Part shown: positions 40,607 through 54,000 of the stretch, piece after piece | Layout: each line of letters opens with the position of its first letter | Position numbering within the stretch: the stretch's first letter is position 1 | Origin: Podarcis raffonei | Lineage: Eukaryota; Chordata; Lepidosauria; Squamata; Lacertidae | Assembly: GCF_027172205.1 (NCBI RefSeq) | Contig: NC_070604.1 | Span: 20,431,523 to 20,495,522 of the forward strand | Direction: 5' to 3' | DNA length: 64,000 nt | Translations under genes and position numbers: made by a program | Notes under the pieces: model-generated | What the model was told of the DNA's origin: nothing | What the model saw: only the letters and a program-made list of their open reading frames with translations | The model's database searches: none

Positions 40607-43600
40607 GTAGGCAGGAGCGGGAGCCATTCCTGGCGCCAGGGCTCGGTTTGGAAAGGGGAGCAGGATCCAGGCGGGGCTGCGTTTCCCTCCTGTCCAGGGC
40701 GCAGCAGCCGGAGTCCTCAGCACAGCCGCCTGTGCGCTTTGGGTGCAGGTTGCGCGCACGCACACAAACATTCTCCCCCTCAAAGAATTCTGGGGGATGT
40801 AGTCCACCCCTCGCAGAGCTGCAGCTCCCATCCGCTCTTAACGAACTACAGCGCCCAGAATTCTTTGAGGGGAGGAATGTGCTTTGAAGGTGCGCACTGC
40901 TGCAGTTCGGTTTCCAGTCGCCAGAGCTGGGCGGCAAGCAGAGACGAGGCGCTTGCAATGTGGTAGAAGTTTGTTGGACTCCTAGTTGCCATCAGGTCCA
41001 GGGATGAGGAGAGATGCATCCGGACCACCTCCAGCCATTATTTATTTTATGTTTAGGGGTGTGTGCAGAACCGAGTTATCTGGTATGCAATTGGTCAGTT
41101 AGCTAATTAGTATTTTTTATGAGGGCCCATGCCCTCAGCCATGAAGATCACTGGGTGAACTTGGGCCTGTCATGTTCTCATGGTTTAACCCAGGCATAGG
41201 TAAACTCCGGCCCTTCGGATGTTTGGGACTACAATTTCCATCATCCCTACCTAACAGTACCAGTGGTCAGGGATGATATGAATTGTAGTCCCAAACATCT
41301 GGAGGGCCGGAGTTTGCCTATGCCTGGGTTAACCCACCCCACAGGGCTGTTGTGAATATAAAACCGACACAGTCCATATCTGTGCCCCCTCTGAGCTCAT
41401 GGGAGGGAGGGTGAGAGACAGCTGTAGTTATCATTAATAATAGCATTCTTATTGTTGTTGTTGATAATAACTCTCAAAGGAGTAACTGTTAACGTGGTGG
41501 TAGCAAGAACAATAGTGAGTTGTGTGGTACTTTAAAGATGTAACATTTATTAATGCATAAGCTTTCCTGGACTAGAATCCACCTTATTTTTGAAATAATG
41601 ATAATAATCATTTACTACATTTAGATCTTGCTTCTCTTCCAAGGAGCTGAATGCATACATAGTTCCTCAAATCTCTATTTTATCCCCACAACTTGGTGAG
41701 GCTGGTGTGAGGTCAAGAGATACTGACTGGCTTAAGTTTACCCAGCGAGCTTCATGGCTGAGTGAGGGCTTTTAAACCTGCCTTTCCTGCCTGTGCTCCA
41801 GCACTCTGCCCATGACACAGCGCTGCCTCTTCTTCCGATGTATGAATCGCCATCCCCAACAGGTGTGGAGAAAAACAGCCGTAAGCTGCTGGGCCCAGCG
41901 GCCATAAAATGCAGAATTACAGCCTGTGATAATTGTATGGAAAGCTTCCATGTGCCCAAGTCAAGCACAGCGACTCTTGACCCTCCTGTAAGTGCCAGAA
42001 ATCCCCATATCACATGCTGGTCACCTGGTCCCTGAACAGTGTTTTTCTACTACACTGGCCACTTGCTTTGTTTCTGCTTAGCTTCAGCAAGGTGGCTGTA
42101 TGATGTGCCCCTTGGCCTTCTACAGTACTCTGTATTTCACATTTGACTACAGATACTAGAGCGTGAAATACAAAAGCAGCGAGTGTGGAAAGCTCCTATT
42201 GTTTCCTTTTGAAATATGTGGAGATTGGGACTGGGGAAAAGGTTAGGCCCTTGCTTCCCTTGTATATTTGAATAGGCGGAGTGTACCGATGCAGACCTCA
42301 ACCAAAGTGGATTGGGAGTATCTTTTGTGCTGTACCACAAATGATTGATTTGCTTAGCTCACAGAACCATAGAATTGTAGAGTCTGAAGGCACCATGAGG
42401 GCCGTCTAGTCCAACCCTCTGCATTGCTCAAACCCCTGACCCTGAGATTCATGCTGTACCAACTGAGCTATTCCAGAGATTAAAGATGTACATGTAGACA
42501 GATGGGCTAGCAAAACATTTTGCAGGCTCTTGACCTGGGACATCTTGTTTGCAAAGCAATGGTCATGGAAGTATTTTAAACTAAGTGTTCTCTCTATCCT
42601 ACAGTTTATTTTAGAGCAGTGGTTCTCAAACTTTTTTTTATGGGCCACTTGAAAATTTTGGGGGCTCAGAGGACCACTTTGTTTGTGCGTCTGTGTATGC
42701 AAGCTAGAAATCAAAGCACATCTCTTACATTTTTTAAAAATAATCATAGTCTTGACTTTCTAATCTGATGGATGTGCCAGCTTTGCGTGTAAGCTAAATT
42801 CTCCATATTATATTATATTATATTATATTATATTATATTATATTATATTATATTATATTATTATATTATTATATTATTATATTATATTTACATACCCCTC
42901 CCATCTGGCTGGGTTTCCCCAGCCACTCTGGGCAGCTCCCAACAGAATAATAATAATAATGATAAAGTGATAAAACATCAAACATTAAAAACTTCCCTAA
43001 ACAGGGCTGCTTTCAGTTGTCTTCTGAAAGTCAGATAGATTTCCTTGACATCCCAAGGTGAGTGTAATGTTTGTCAGCTTTGGTCTCAGGACATTATTCA
43101 GCATTCCTTTTCCATATTTGGACTTGAGGGTGGCAGGGGATGGAAATCTCACCTTGCAACAACAAATAATAATAATAATAAATAGTACTATTTGTACCCC
43201 GCCCATCTGACCGGGTTGCCCCCAGCCATTCTGGGCAGCTCCCAACATATGAAAACATAATAAAACATTAAACATTAAAAAACTTCCCTTATGAAAATCA
43301 TGGCCCTAAGGCTATGGCTTTATTTGCCTGTTCAATAATCTACCTCTGGTCAAAACATCCTCTGTCCCCATTGTCAGAAGAAGAAAGAAAAAATCAATTG
43401 CATGGCCACATACAGCTATTCTTGACCGTTCTCCATCTGTTCCTCTAAGCACCTGAGTGGAGTTTGTGGGGGCCAAAAGTGATTTGCAGACCGGAGCTTG
43501 AGTACCTCTGCTTTAGAGTTTAGCATAAACCTTTGGGACTGCTCATTTAACACATATCAGCAAAGGAGTTTCTAGCACTCTTGCTGTAGTTTACATTACA

Positions 43601-46600
43601 ATGTCAGTACAAACCATTGATTATCCTAGACAGGATGTGTGGTGAGTGGGCAGTGTGGACCTCCCACGAGCTCTGCGCTGCTTCCCTCAAGGTGCAACCC
43701 ATTGCAATTACGGAACAAATACAGTTAAATCAGGACCCGGGCAGTATATTAAACTTGTGAAATAATCAATGAAGACCCCTTGATTCTTGTCGGCGTTTAA
43801 ATTTAATCTCGTTTGTTTGCTGTGTCCCTGCTGCTCCCCCTATCAAGGCTAAATTTGTTGTTTTGGAAAGCTGCTCTGCCAAAGATGGCAGCCTGCCTGG
43901 AGGGAAATCCAGGAAGGGAAAGTTGTATAAAACAGCTGAGAGCTCTTCATGGATAGAGGCTTCTTGCAGGTGTAGCAGTCTTCCTTTAGGGGAACCCTGC
44001 TCTACTGTTGACAGTGGAAGGCCAGCTTCTCAACAATCCCTTTTTGATGAACAAAAGTGGTTTCAGAAACTTAGAACTTTATTGCCGGTTTCCAGAACTA
44101 GAGTAGCCAATGCTGTGCCCTCCAGAGAATTCTGGACTGTGAATCCCCACCACCTCCAACCATTGGGTATGCTCAAGGTTGTCATCTGACCTAGCCTGAT
44201 GTTTAACTGAGAGTCAATCACATCATTTGAAAAATAAGACTATAGAGCTGCCTGGCCCCAAAATGGCAACTAGACATTCCGTTTTGGCAACTATAACCTT
44301 GGTTTAAGGAGCCATTTGGCTCCTGGCTTCTATATCTTGAGTGTTTTACACGGGACGTAAGCAGGTAATAGCACCAGGGCTTTATTTCCTCAGTGGGACG
44401 TGAGTGGCGCTGTGGGTTAAACCACAGAGCTTAGGACTTGCTGATCAGAAGGTCGGTGGTTCGAATCCCCGCGTCGTGGTGAACTCCCCTTGCTCGGTCC
44501 CGGTTCCTGCCAACCTAGCAGTTCGAAAGCACAAACTGCAAGTAGATACAGTGGTACCTCGGGTTACATACACTTCAGGTTACACACTCCGTTAACCCAG
44601 GTTAAGAACTTTGCTTCAGGATAAGAACAGAAATCGGGCTCTGGCGGCGCGGCGGCAGCAGGAGGCCCCATTAGCTAAAGTGATGCTTCAGGTTAAGAAC
44701 AGTTTCAGGTTAAGTACGGACCTCCGGAATGAATTAAGTACTTAACCCGAGGTACCACTGTAAATAGGTACCACTCCAGCAGGAAGGTAAACAGCGTTTC
44801 CGTGCGCTGCTCTGGTTCGCCAGAAGCGGCTTAGTCATGCTGGCTACATGACCCAGAAGCTGTACGCCAGCTCCCTCAGCCAATAAAGCGAGATGAGCGC
44901 CGCAACCCCAGAGTCGGCCACGACTGGACCTAATGGTCAGGGGTCCCTTTACCTTTACCTAGTACAGTCGGAAGACTGACAATTGTGGGAATGTTCAGGG
45001 AGGCAGGAGAGGATATATTGCTTATTAATATCCTTCCTAACTTGCACTAGCAAGTTCCTTTACTTAGCAGAGTTTTACATTCACCTTTTAAACACACAGC
45101 CCAAACCTTTCCCCGCATGTCCAATCTAGGAAAACAAGGAATGTTGTACTTGACTGCTACTTATGTATCACATCCCACAACAACCTGCTCTGCAGAGTCA
45201 TAAAAGCGTTTTGTACGTAAGGAGCGTTTGGGATGCAGCCGATCGCAATGACTGCCTCGTTTTGAACATTTCTGTCACCAAAACCCTTTTCTTAATTCCG
45301 CAGCTGGATGCTGACAACTATGAGACCGATCCTGTCTTAGCAGAGATCCGGAAAGAAAGGAACTACAACTGGATGGATATAATAACGATACACAAAGATA
45401 AGCTTCCGAATTACGAAGAGAAGGTATAATACATTCTGTCTCTTGTTTGGGCCTTGAAAAGGTTGCAAATGCTGGAACTCGCCACTAGAGTGTATGCCAG
45501 TTTCAGAAGTTTTGCGATTCTGCTGTTTGAACACTGGCTGTCCCTTTCCTGAGAACTAAGGCTGAAATCCTAGCCCTGCTTAACCTGAAAATAAGCCAAA
45601 TTGAATTAAAAAGGGCTGACTTTGGAGTAGACATGGCTGGATTTTGCTGTCCGTCATGCAGTTGTTCTCCCTCCTGCCCCAGTGCATTTCAAAACCTATT
45701 ATAATGGGAAGATATCTGCTTCCCTTCAGTTGCTGCCTATTATTTTTCTGACAGGGCTCCTGTACCTTCTTAACAGCTGGTGAATTCTGGAGTGCAGACT
45801 GGGGGATGAGTTGCACCTGTTTGATTTCTGCCTCCTATGCTGCTGTGAAAAGGCACAGCAAATGGGCTAGAAAAAATGGAGAAAGTTGGCACCAAGATGG
45901 CTGGCTTATGTATGCATGCGAATAACTTCCACCTTTTAACATGCAGTTAAGTGAGCATTAGGGACGTGGGTGGTGCTGTGGCTTAAACCGCAGAGCCTAG
46001 GACTTGCCGATCAGAAGGTTGGCGGTTCGAATCCCCGCGATGGGGTGAGCTCCCGTTGCTCGGTCCCTGCTCCTGCCAACCTAGCAGTTCGAAAGCATGT
46101 CAAAGTGCAAGTAGATAAATAGGTACCACTCCGGTGGGAAGGTAAACGGCGTTTCCGTGCCCTGCTCTGGTTCACCAGAAGCGGCTTAGTCATGCTGGCC
46201 ACATGACCCGGAAGCTGTACGCCGGCTCCCTTGGCCAGTAAAGCGAGATGAGCGCCGCAACCCCAGAGTCGGTCACGACTGGACCTAATGGTCAGGGGTC
46301 CCTTTACCTAAGTGAGCATTTGGGAAGTTTTGGTGCCTGCTTTGGATAGAATTGTAGAGTTGGAAGGGACCCTAAGGGTCATGTAGTCCAACCCCCTGCA
46401 GTGCAGGGATATCACACTAAACTTGGGGTGGGGGGTTTCTGGCCCTCCAGATGTTTGGATCAAGCTCCTGCCAGCCCCTTCCAGTGTGGTGAGTGATGAT
46501 GAGAACTGTAGTCCATTAATGTTTGGAGGGCAGAGGTTCCTCGTTCCCACGCAAAACCGTAGTTTGATGTGATTTTTGCTGCTTATTGGTAACCCCTAGA

Positions 46601-47198
46601 CTACACTCCTCCATCTTACATCTGGCAAAGGCAGGGTGAAGTGAATGGGGTTACAGTATCCAAAGTTAATATAACTTGGCTTATATTCCACCTTTTCTCT
46701 AAGGAGCTTAATGTAATATCCGGTTCTCTCCACCCTCTCTGTTCCTCACAGCAGCCTTGCGAGGTAGGACAGGCAGAGAGAAAGCCACTCAGGAACTCCC
46801 ATTTCATTTAACGTTCATTTCACTTTTAATTTGTATACCGCCTTTCTATATTACTACACACAAGGCAAGTTTACAAGCCAGAGAAACAACAACATAGGCA
46901 GCAAAGATCACACATGTAATATCAATCTGATCCAGTACAAAATACGTCACAACTACTTCAAAATAAACAACTGATATCAAACAAAGCAATATTCAGTTAT
47001 CCATTAGAAGGTACAGTAATAGTAAACAGTAAAATTAAATATTAGCGAGTAATAATTAAATGGCTTCCACTTATCAATTACAATAAAGAATTACTAAACT
47101 ATAATCGATAAAAATAATGGTAAGTCACAATGCATAAAATACCACAAAACATAAAAAACCATATAAAACGATCAAATTGAGAAACAAGGACACACAAC

Positions 47199-47263
<65 letters not shown>

Positions 47264-50200
47264 TTTATATATCCCTGAACTCCTCTTTGCTAGAACTTGG
47301 ATCGCTAACTGCTGCACCACACTGCCTCCTGAGGTGATGATATTACTAACTGGGCTAACTTCATTGCCTTGTACGCTTCAGGATTTCGAGCCAGACAGGA
47401 TTCTTCTATAGGCTTAGATGTTCAGAGTCAGCAGAAGGCAAGACAGACTGAATGCTGCCAAACAAATATATGTTTTCTGCCGTTTTGTGTCTCTCTTGTT
47501 CTGTGAACGCTGAGATGAGGAGATACGACCTGAGCACTCTCACCTGGCGGTTTTACCTCCGGAGTGGCCAGGTGAAAAAGGAAGGCAGGGCTCCTGTACC
47601 TTTAACCAAGCCATGATTCTGCTGAAGTGAACAGGCTTATTTATATGTTCTGAAATTGCCTCTTCTACACAACTCTTAAAGGTGAAGGAGAGCCTCTTCT
47701 CCCTCCCTCCCTCCTTCCCTCCCACCACCACCACCAACCACCCTACTTATCTGGCAGAAGGACGTATGTTAAGCTTCTGAACAATTGGCCACACCGCTTC
47801 CTTGGGACATTATAAATGAAAGCAACAAAACCGGCTGGTTCTATTCTAGTAGTCATTATTCAGACTTCTCAGAAAGAGGGAGCTCTTCTGCCTCTCCTTG
47901 TCTGGTTGTCAAGGTGATGCGTTTTAAGTGCTATGAATATTTTAGTAATTTCGCGACTGGAGTGGAGTCTGAATGCCTACCCAGCTTATTTCTGCCAGGT
48001 TCTGCGATCTCCCTGACCCATAACATGTCTCAAGAGCATTATCAACCTGGCAGCGCCGGCTGACGCACCCTCCTGAAAGCTCCAGTGCACTTCAGCTGTT
48101 GTCGGCTCACAAAATCATTCCGCCACTAAATTTAGGTTTTTCTCCTCCCCCTCCCTCTTTGCTCCAGAGCTGACTAAGCACTTGAGGAAGCGGGTCAGTT
48201 GTGGTGGCACCTTTGGTTAAGAAAAAAAAGGCTTTTACCGAGGGAGGAGCTGGGAAAGAGAATAATTCATTGGCAATTCCATGCGCTTCAGGTGCACCTA
48301 GGTAATTTTACTCGCAGATCCATCATGTAAAGAGTAGCTGAGTTCTGATACAGAGCTGTGGTTTGGACTTTGTGGGACTCTTGAATCACCTCCATCCCAG
48401 CCAGCATGGGTTCTGGAGGGCAATAACATCAGCAGAGCCACAGGTCCTCTTGGGGTAGGATTGAGTAGCTGGGCGCTCAGTGAAACTGGCTGACAGGAGG
48501 AGATTCAGGGCAGGCGAAAGGGCCACCACTTCCTACAAACCACCAGTCATGGATTCCTGAGCTGGATCTACAATGACCTGCTTAACATTATTAGATACAG
48601 TAGTACCTTGGTTCTCGAACAGAATGCGTTCCGGGAGTCCGTTCGACTCCCGGAACCACTTGAAAACCAAGGCGTGGCTTCTGATTGGCTGCAGAAGCGT
48701 CCTGCAGCCAATCAGAAGCTGCACAGGATGTTCGGCTTCTGAAAATGGTTCCAAAAACGGAACACTCACTTCTGGGTTTCGATCATTTGTTCGGGAGGCA
48801 AGGCATTTGAGATCCAAGGTATGACTGTATATCGTTCTAAAACGTCACAGGGCATACTTGTAAAATAGAGCATTTTTTTAACCCCCTCCATCAAAAATGG
48901 CTATCTGCCTACTGCTGGTTGCTCTGCAGCACCCTTGGGTATCACATTTTAACAACGCATTACGAACATTATAAGTAGGATTCCATGTGCCCATAATGCT
49001 TAGCAAAACCCTTCCTTAACATAAAAAACCACGTTTATTTATTTCTATTCTGACATCTTTATTGAAAGTTAAAAAGTACATAGTTATGTGTGCACTAAAC
49101 ATGGTGAGACATAAATGAAAGGGAGAAAAAGAAAAGGAGAAACATCACCCATGTAGAAGGGAAAGTAAAGGGAGAGGAGGCAAATAAAACCTAAAACTCT
49201 ATACTGTAACAAAGTTGTTATTGTACTTCACCAGATCTTAACCTATTACAGTATTTTTAAGAATGGATTCCAAATATCGTTGAATTTCGTCCATGGCAAG
49301 TCTGCGTTTATATGCAAGTTCTTCATATGTTGTGAGTTTGTAGAAGTCTTCAATCCAGTTGTGGAAGGGAGACACATTTTTATTTTCCTAATTCGTCAGT
49401 ATCAGTCTTTTTGCAATGGTAAGGGCCTGGAGAGTCAACTCGTATTGTCCTTTTATGCGCTGGGCATATCTTTCAAAAGGATATTTTGCTCTGTAAATGT
49501 GAGGTTGTACCATACAGTCCCTGTTGATGGTTTCAGTTACCTTCTGCCAAAAATCTTTCAATTTAGGACAGTGAAAAAACATGTGTTTTAGAGAAGCATT
49601 ATTCCTTTAAAAACTGTGAGTGTAGATTTGTCCCTAGTAGCCTTGGGCAACCTGGCGCCCTTGAGGAACATGACTGATGGGAATTGTAGTCAACGCTAGC
49701 AATCATCCAGGTGTGTTTGGGATTGGCATGGGTCCAGCTGTGACCATGTGGAGATTTCTGGGTGCCAGGTTAGTGATTTGACACCTCCACCTGACTGCCC
49801 CCTCCAGCTTTCTGAAGCAGCTAAGCAGAAGAGCTTGTCTCTTGCATTTATCTTCCACCTTTCTCTCCAAGGAGGACCTGGTTCACCCCCATCCTCAGTT
49901 AAGGATTAAGAGGCTGCGACTGGCCCAAGGTCAACCCGTGAGCTTCATGACTGAGTGGGGATTCAAACCCTGATCTCCCAGGTCCTAGTCCAACGCTCTC
50001 ACCACTACACCACACTGGCTTCCTAGAGTACTTCTGCTATAGGGCAGCTATATAAATTCAGCAAGTAACTAAATATGGGGAAAGCGGAATGTCACTTAGA
50101 GAAGGACGTGAAATATTTTCCTTGAAGCTTGAATTTGTTTTATTCTGGATTGTTTTATTTGGTGTTTTAATGTGTTGTGAACCACTTTGAGACTTTCCCC

Positions 50201-51015
50201 CCCATTAAAATATAAAGCAGAATAGAAATGCTGATGCTGATGCTGATATACAAAATCTGCTCAGGATGATAGATCCAGTGTGATTAGTATCTACATGGTG
50301 CTTAGAGAATAACTTGCGCCTAAATATTAGTAAGACAAAGGAGATGGTGTTGGACTTCCGGAAGAAGAGAGGGGAACCTGCCCTGTTGTATATTAGTGGG
50401 GACTGTGTGGAGAGAGTCTCCTTTAAATTCCTGGGAGTTGGGAGTTTACCTCAGTGAGGACCTCACTTGGAAAATCAACATAACCGAGGTGGTCAGAAAG
50501 GCCCAACAGAGACTCCATTTCCTCAGGGTCTTGCGAAAGAATAATATTAAACAACAACTGATGAACTCCTTTTACCGGTCCACAATAGAAACTGTCCTTT
50601 CATATTGTATCACAGTGTGGTATGCTGGCCTGACAGCCACGGACAGAAAGTCTCTACAGAGGGTGGTGAATACAGCACATGATATCATGGGCTGTCCCTT
50701 GAGTCCGCTAGATGACATCGCAAGGGATCGTTGCCTGAGGAGAACGAGAAAAATTCTCAGGGATGACTCACACCCCGGCCATCACCTCTTTAATCTTCTA
50801 CCCTCAGGCAGGAGATACAGAAGTATAATCAGCCGTACCAACAGGCTAAAAAATAGCTTCTATCCATGGGCTGTTAGGCTGTTGAACGAAAAATAACATA
50901 GCGAAATTGACTTGCGAGGTGGTGTGTTGTTTGATAAGAGATTTGAGTGGTTTTTTTGGGGGGGGAGGCTCGTTTAATTTCATTGTACACAGGTTGTACA
51001 ATGACAGTAAAGGTG

Positions 51016-51068
<53 letters not shown>

Positions 51069-54000
51069 TTCTCAGACTAAATCTGGAATAAGGACTAAGG
51101 GTTTGAATTGGGAAGTTCCTCAAAAGAGCAATCTGCAGTATGAGATTAATGATTCTGCCCTACCTTGCAAGGTTGTTGTTAGAGAACGCTGGTAAAGAGC
51201 TTGAACAGCTCTCAAAGGGCTCTCCTTTCAGTGCCAAATATTGCATTATTGAGAGGGGCTTTGGATCTCCTGGCGTAACATCTTGCAATCTTTACATGCT
51301 TTGCCGCTTGTAATAAGATTCGCTAAATGGAAAGCCGCTTCCTTCTCTCTTCCCTTCCCCTTTCCCAGATAAAAATATTTTATGAAGAGCACTTACACCT
51401 GGATGATGAGATTCGCTACATCCTGGAAGGAAGTGGGTATTTTGACGTTCGCGATAAAGACGACAAATGGATCCGGATTGCCATGGAAAAGGGAGACATG
51501 ATCACGCTTCCTGCTGGCATCTATCACCGATTTACGCTGGATGAATCTGTATGAAATTACTCCCCCCCCCCTACGCCCCCCATAAACATCTACACAGAGT
51601 TGACAGAATTGTCTGCAGCTGTAGAACAGCATATTAATAACAAAACTCTTGAGACCTGCAGTGTAATCTGCTAAATTAAAAAATGTGTGGGCGGGATAAT
51701 GAGGGAAGAACAGGCAATGGGTACAAAATCAGAGCCTGTGACCACTTTTATTTTTTTATTTTTTATTTTTTAAAAGGAATTTAGGGCTGCATCTCAAGAG
51801 TGGGAACTGGGGCTGCATCATGCCAGATTTAGAGTGTTGTGAGTGGTTCCCATGAACAGGGTGCTGAGCTGAGCAGGGCTCAAAATTGAGAAGATCCTTA
51901 ATTGAGACAATCCATTTGGGGGGCGCCAAATATTGGCCTCACACAGGGCGCCATATTAGAAAGATGACCATCTCTGGCTGCAGACATACCATACATTTAA
52001 AGCGTGCCATTTTCCCCAGTGAACTAAGGGTACTGAGAATTGTAGCTCTGTGAGGGGTAAACTACAGTTTACCAGAATTTCTTTTTAGGCGGTGGTAGTG
52101 GGGAGATGTGCTTTACACGCCTGGTGTGAACACAACCTGTGTTTTGCCATATTAATCCTGTGGAGTAGGGTGGGGGGAGTCACTTGAAATTCATTGAAGG
52201 GATTCCTCCCCCCCCCAATTTTTATCATCACCACCACCACCATCACCATAATCTCCAAGGTACATAGCTCTTCCCATTTTATCTCAACAACAATCCTGTG
52301 AGGTTGGCTTGGCTGAGAGACTGTGACTGGCCCAAGGGCACCCAATGCGCTTCAGGGCTGAGCGGGGATCTGAACCCCGGACTTGCAGGCCTGGGTATGA
52401 GACTCTTCACCACCACACCACACGGGCTCTGCAATATCTTGTGCTCTGTGCAACTCTGGTGGGGATCCCTCACTGCTTTCTTAAGAGGGGTTTTCAGGGG
52501 TTCGTGCGGAAGGGGACGGAAGGACCACTTGTACAAATTGTCGTCTTCTCAGCAGACCACACCCTGGCTCCATCTCTCCTCATCTAAAGTTGCCTGCAAA
52601 ACAGCTTTTAAAAATGCTTCTCCCCACAGACTTTCCCGCCCCCAGTAATCCAGCAGTCCTACTTTTGTTGATAGTACTGACCAGTGCTTTTCTTTTCCCT
52701 AAAAAAATGTTTAGGGGGTGCTCTCATTTTCCTACTCATTGAAATACCGCCCTTCAATGAGGCCAAACTTAGATTCACAAAATGTTTAGGGGTATGTGTT
52801 CCCCTCTGCCCCCCCCCAGAAAAAAAACACTGGTACTGACTGGAAGTCATAAGTTTCTGCACCTTGTTGGTAATCGAGGCCTGGCAGCTTCGACCTCGGT
52901 TTGGTCATAAAGCCCACCTGTCTTCCAAGCTGCCATCCCCAACTCTCTGGGATTAGAAATCAATTCCTCAAGGTTCAGGCAGGGATAGTATTTAGAGCAC
53001 ATGCGCTTTCTCTGCTCTGCGCTGCTGCTGCTACCTTTGCAGTTAAATGGAGCACTCGTGTCTTCGGCCTTGTCACAAAATCCATCTTTAGTAAGGGATT
53101 GGTGTTGCCATAGCAACTATGCAGTGGAGCCTTGGGAGATCTGCTTTGCTCATCCTGTTCTCTGGCTTGTTGTGAGGGATGTATAAAGCATTCGATATAG
53201 AAAGTTTAAGGTCACTGTCTTGCTACGGGTCTGAGGCCTCTGGCCGGCTCTTAGAATGAGCTCTGCGATCTATTGGTTTCCCTCTGCGTAGGAAAACTGG
53301 TGCAGGCCCTGACAATATTACGGCCCCCAAATTTTGTTGAATGTGCTTTGTCGAATCAAGAAGTTTTGCCTTGCTGTTAATATCGCCGGAAAGATTAGGT
53401 GGCGGTAAGCCAAGTTTTGCTCAGAGTAGGCCCGTTAAAGTTAACGTACTTGAGTTAGGCCTGTTCATTTCAAAGGGTCTACTCTGAGTAAGGGCGCTTC
53501 AGTGTTGAAAAACAAAACAAAACATGCAGTGTTAACTGCAGAGATGTTGCTGTGCATCAGCAACAGAAACGAGTCAGACATCTTATGTGTAAATTTTAAG
53601 AATGAGGAACGAGCAAAGATATCTCTCTTCTTACCCCTCCAACCTGCATGTATTGAATTGTAAATGTTAATCATACTGATTTCATGTAGGCTAGCATTGC
53701 AATAACTTCTGTGTGTGCCCCAAGCCTTGTTCAGAGTTGGTTTTGCATTGAGCAGTACTCATTTTTGTTTTTTATAAAGAGCCAAAATTCACCTTGAGAA
53801 ACTGTTCCAAACACAGAGCTAATATGAAGGGGGGGGGAGGGGAAAGCATTAAATGCTAAATTTTGGTGTGTCAGGCTGTTCCAAAAGGGGCTCCCCCTTT
53901 TGCGACTTGTTCATGATCTCTTTTCCATGATGGGGTTCTGGATGTTTTTGCCTTAGAGCAGGGACAAGGCGAAGCAATTTCACTTTGGCGTGTCTGCTCT

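Larger units (their letters stand above)
40150..40960. promoter_or_regulatory. CpG island of the ADI1 promoter
   Basis: CG-dense block over the 5' flank, exon 1 and the start of intron 1. Several open frames over 100 codons on both strands here are shadows of exon 1 and of CpG-rich non-coding DNA. Confidence 0.75.

Noticed and set aside
40271-40966. Long open frames on both strands around ADI1 exon 1
   Set aside because: One runs through exon 1 in frame but continues into the intron; the others are shadows in a CpG island.
42361-42478. Possible tRNA gene (A and B box)
   Set aside because: No acceptor-stem pairing, and it runs straight into a CR1 tail; it is a SINE.
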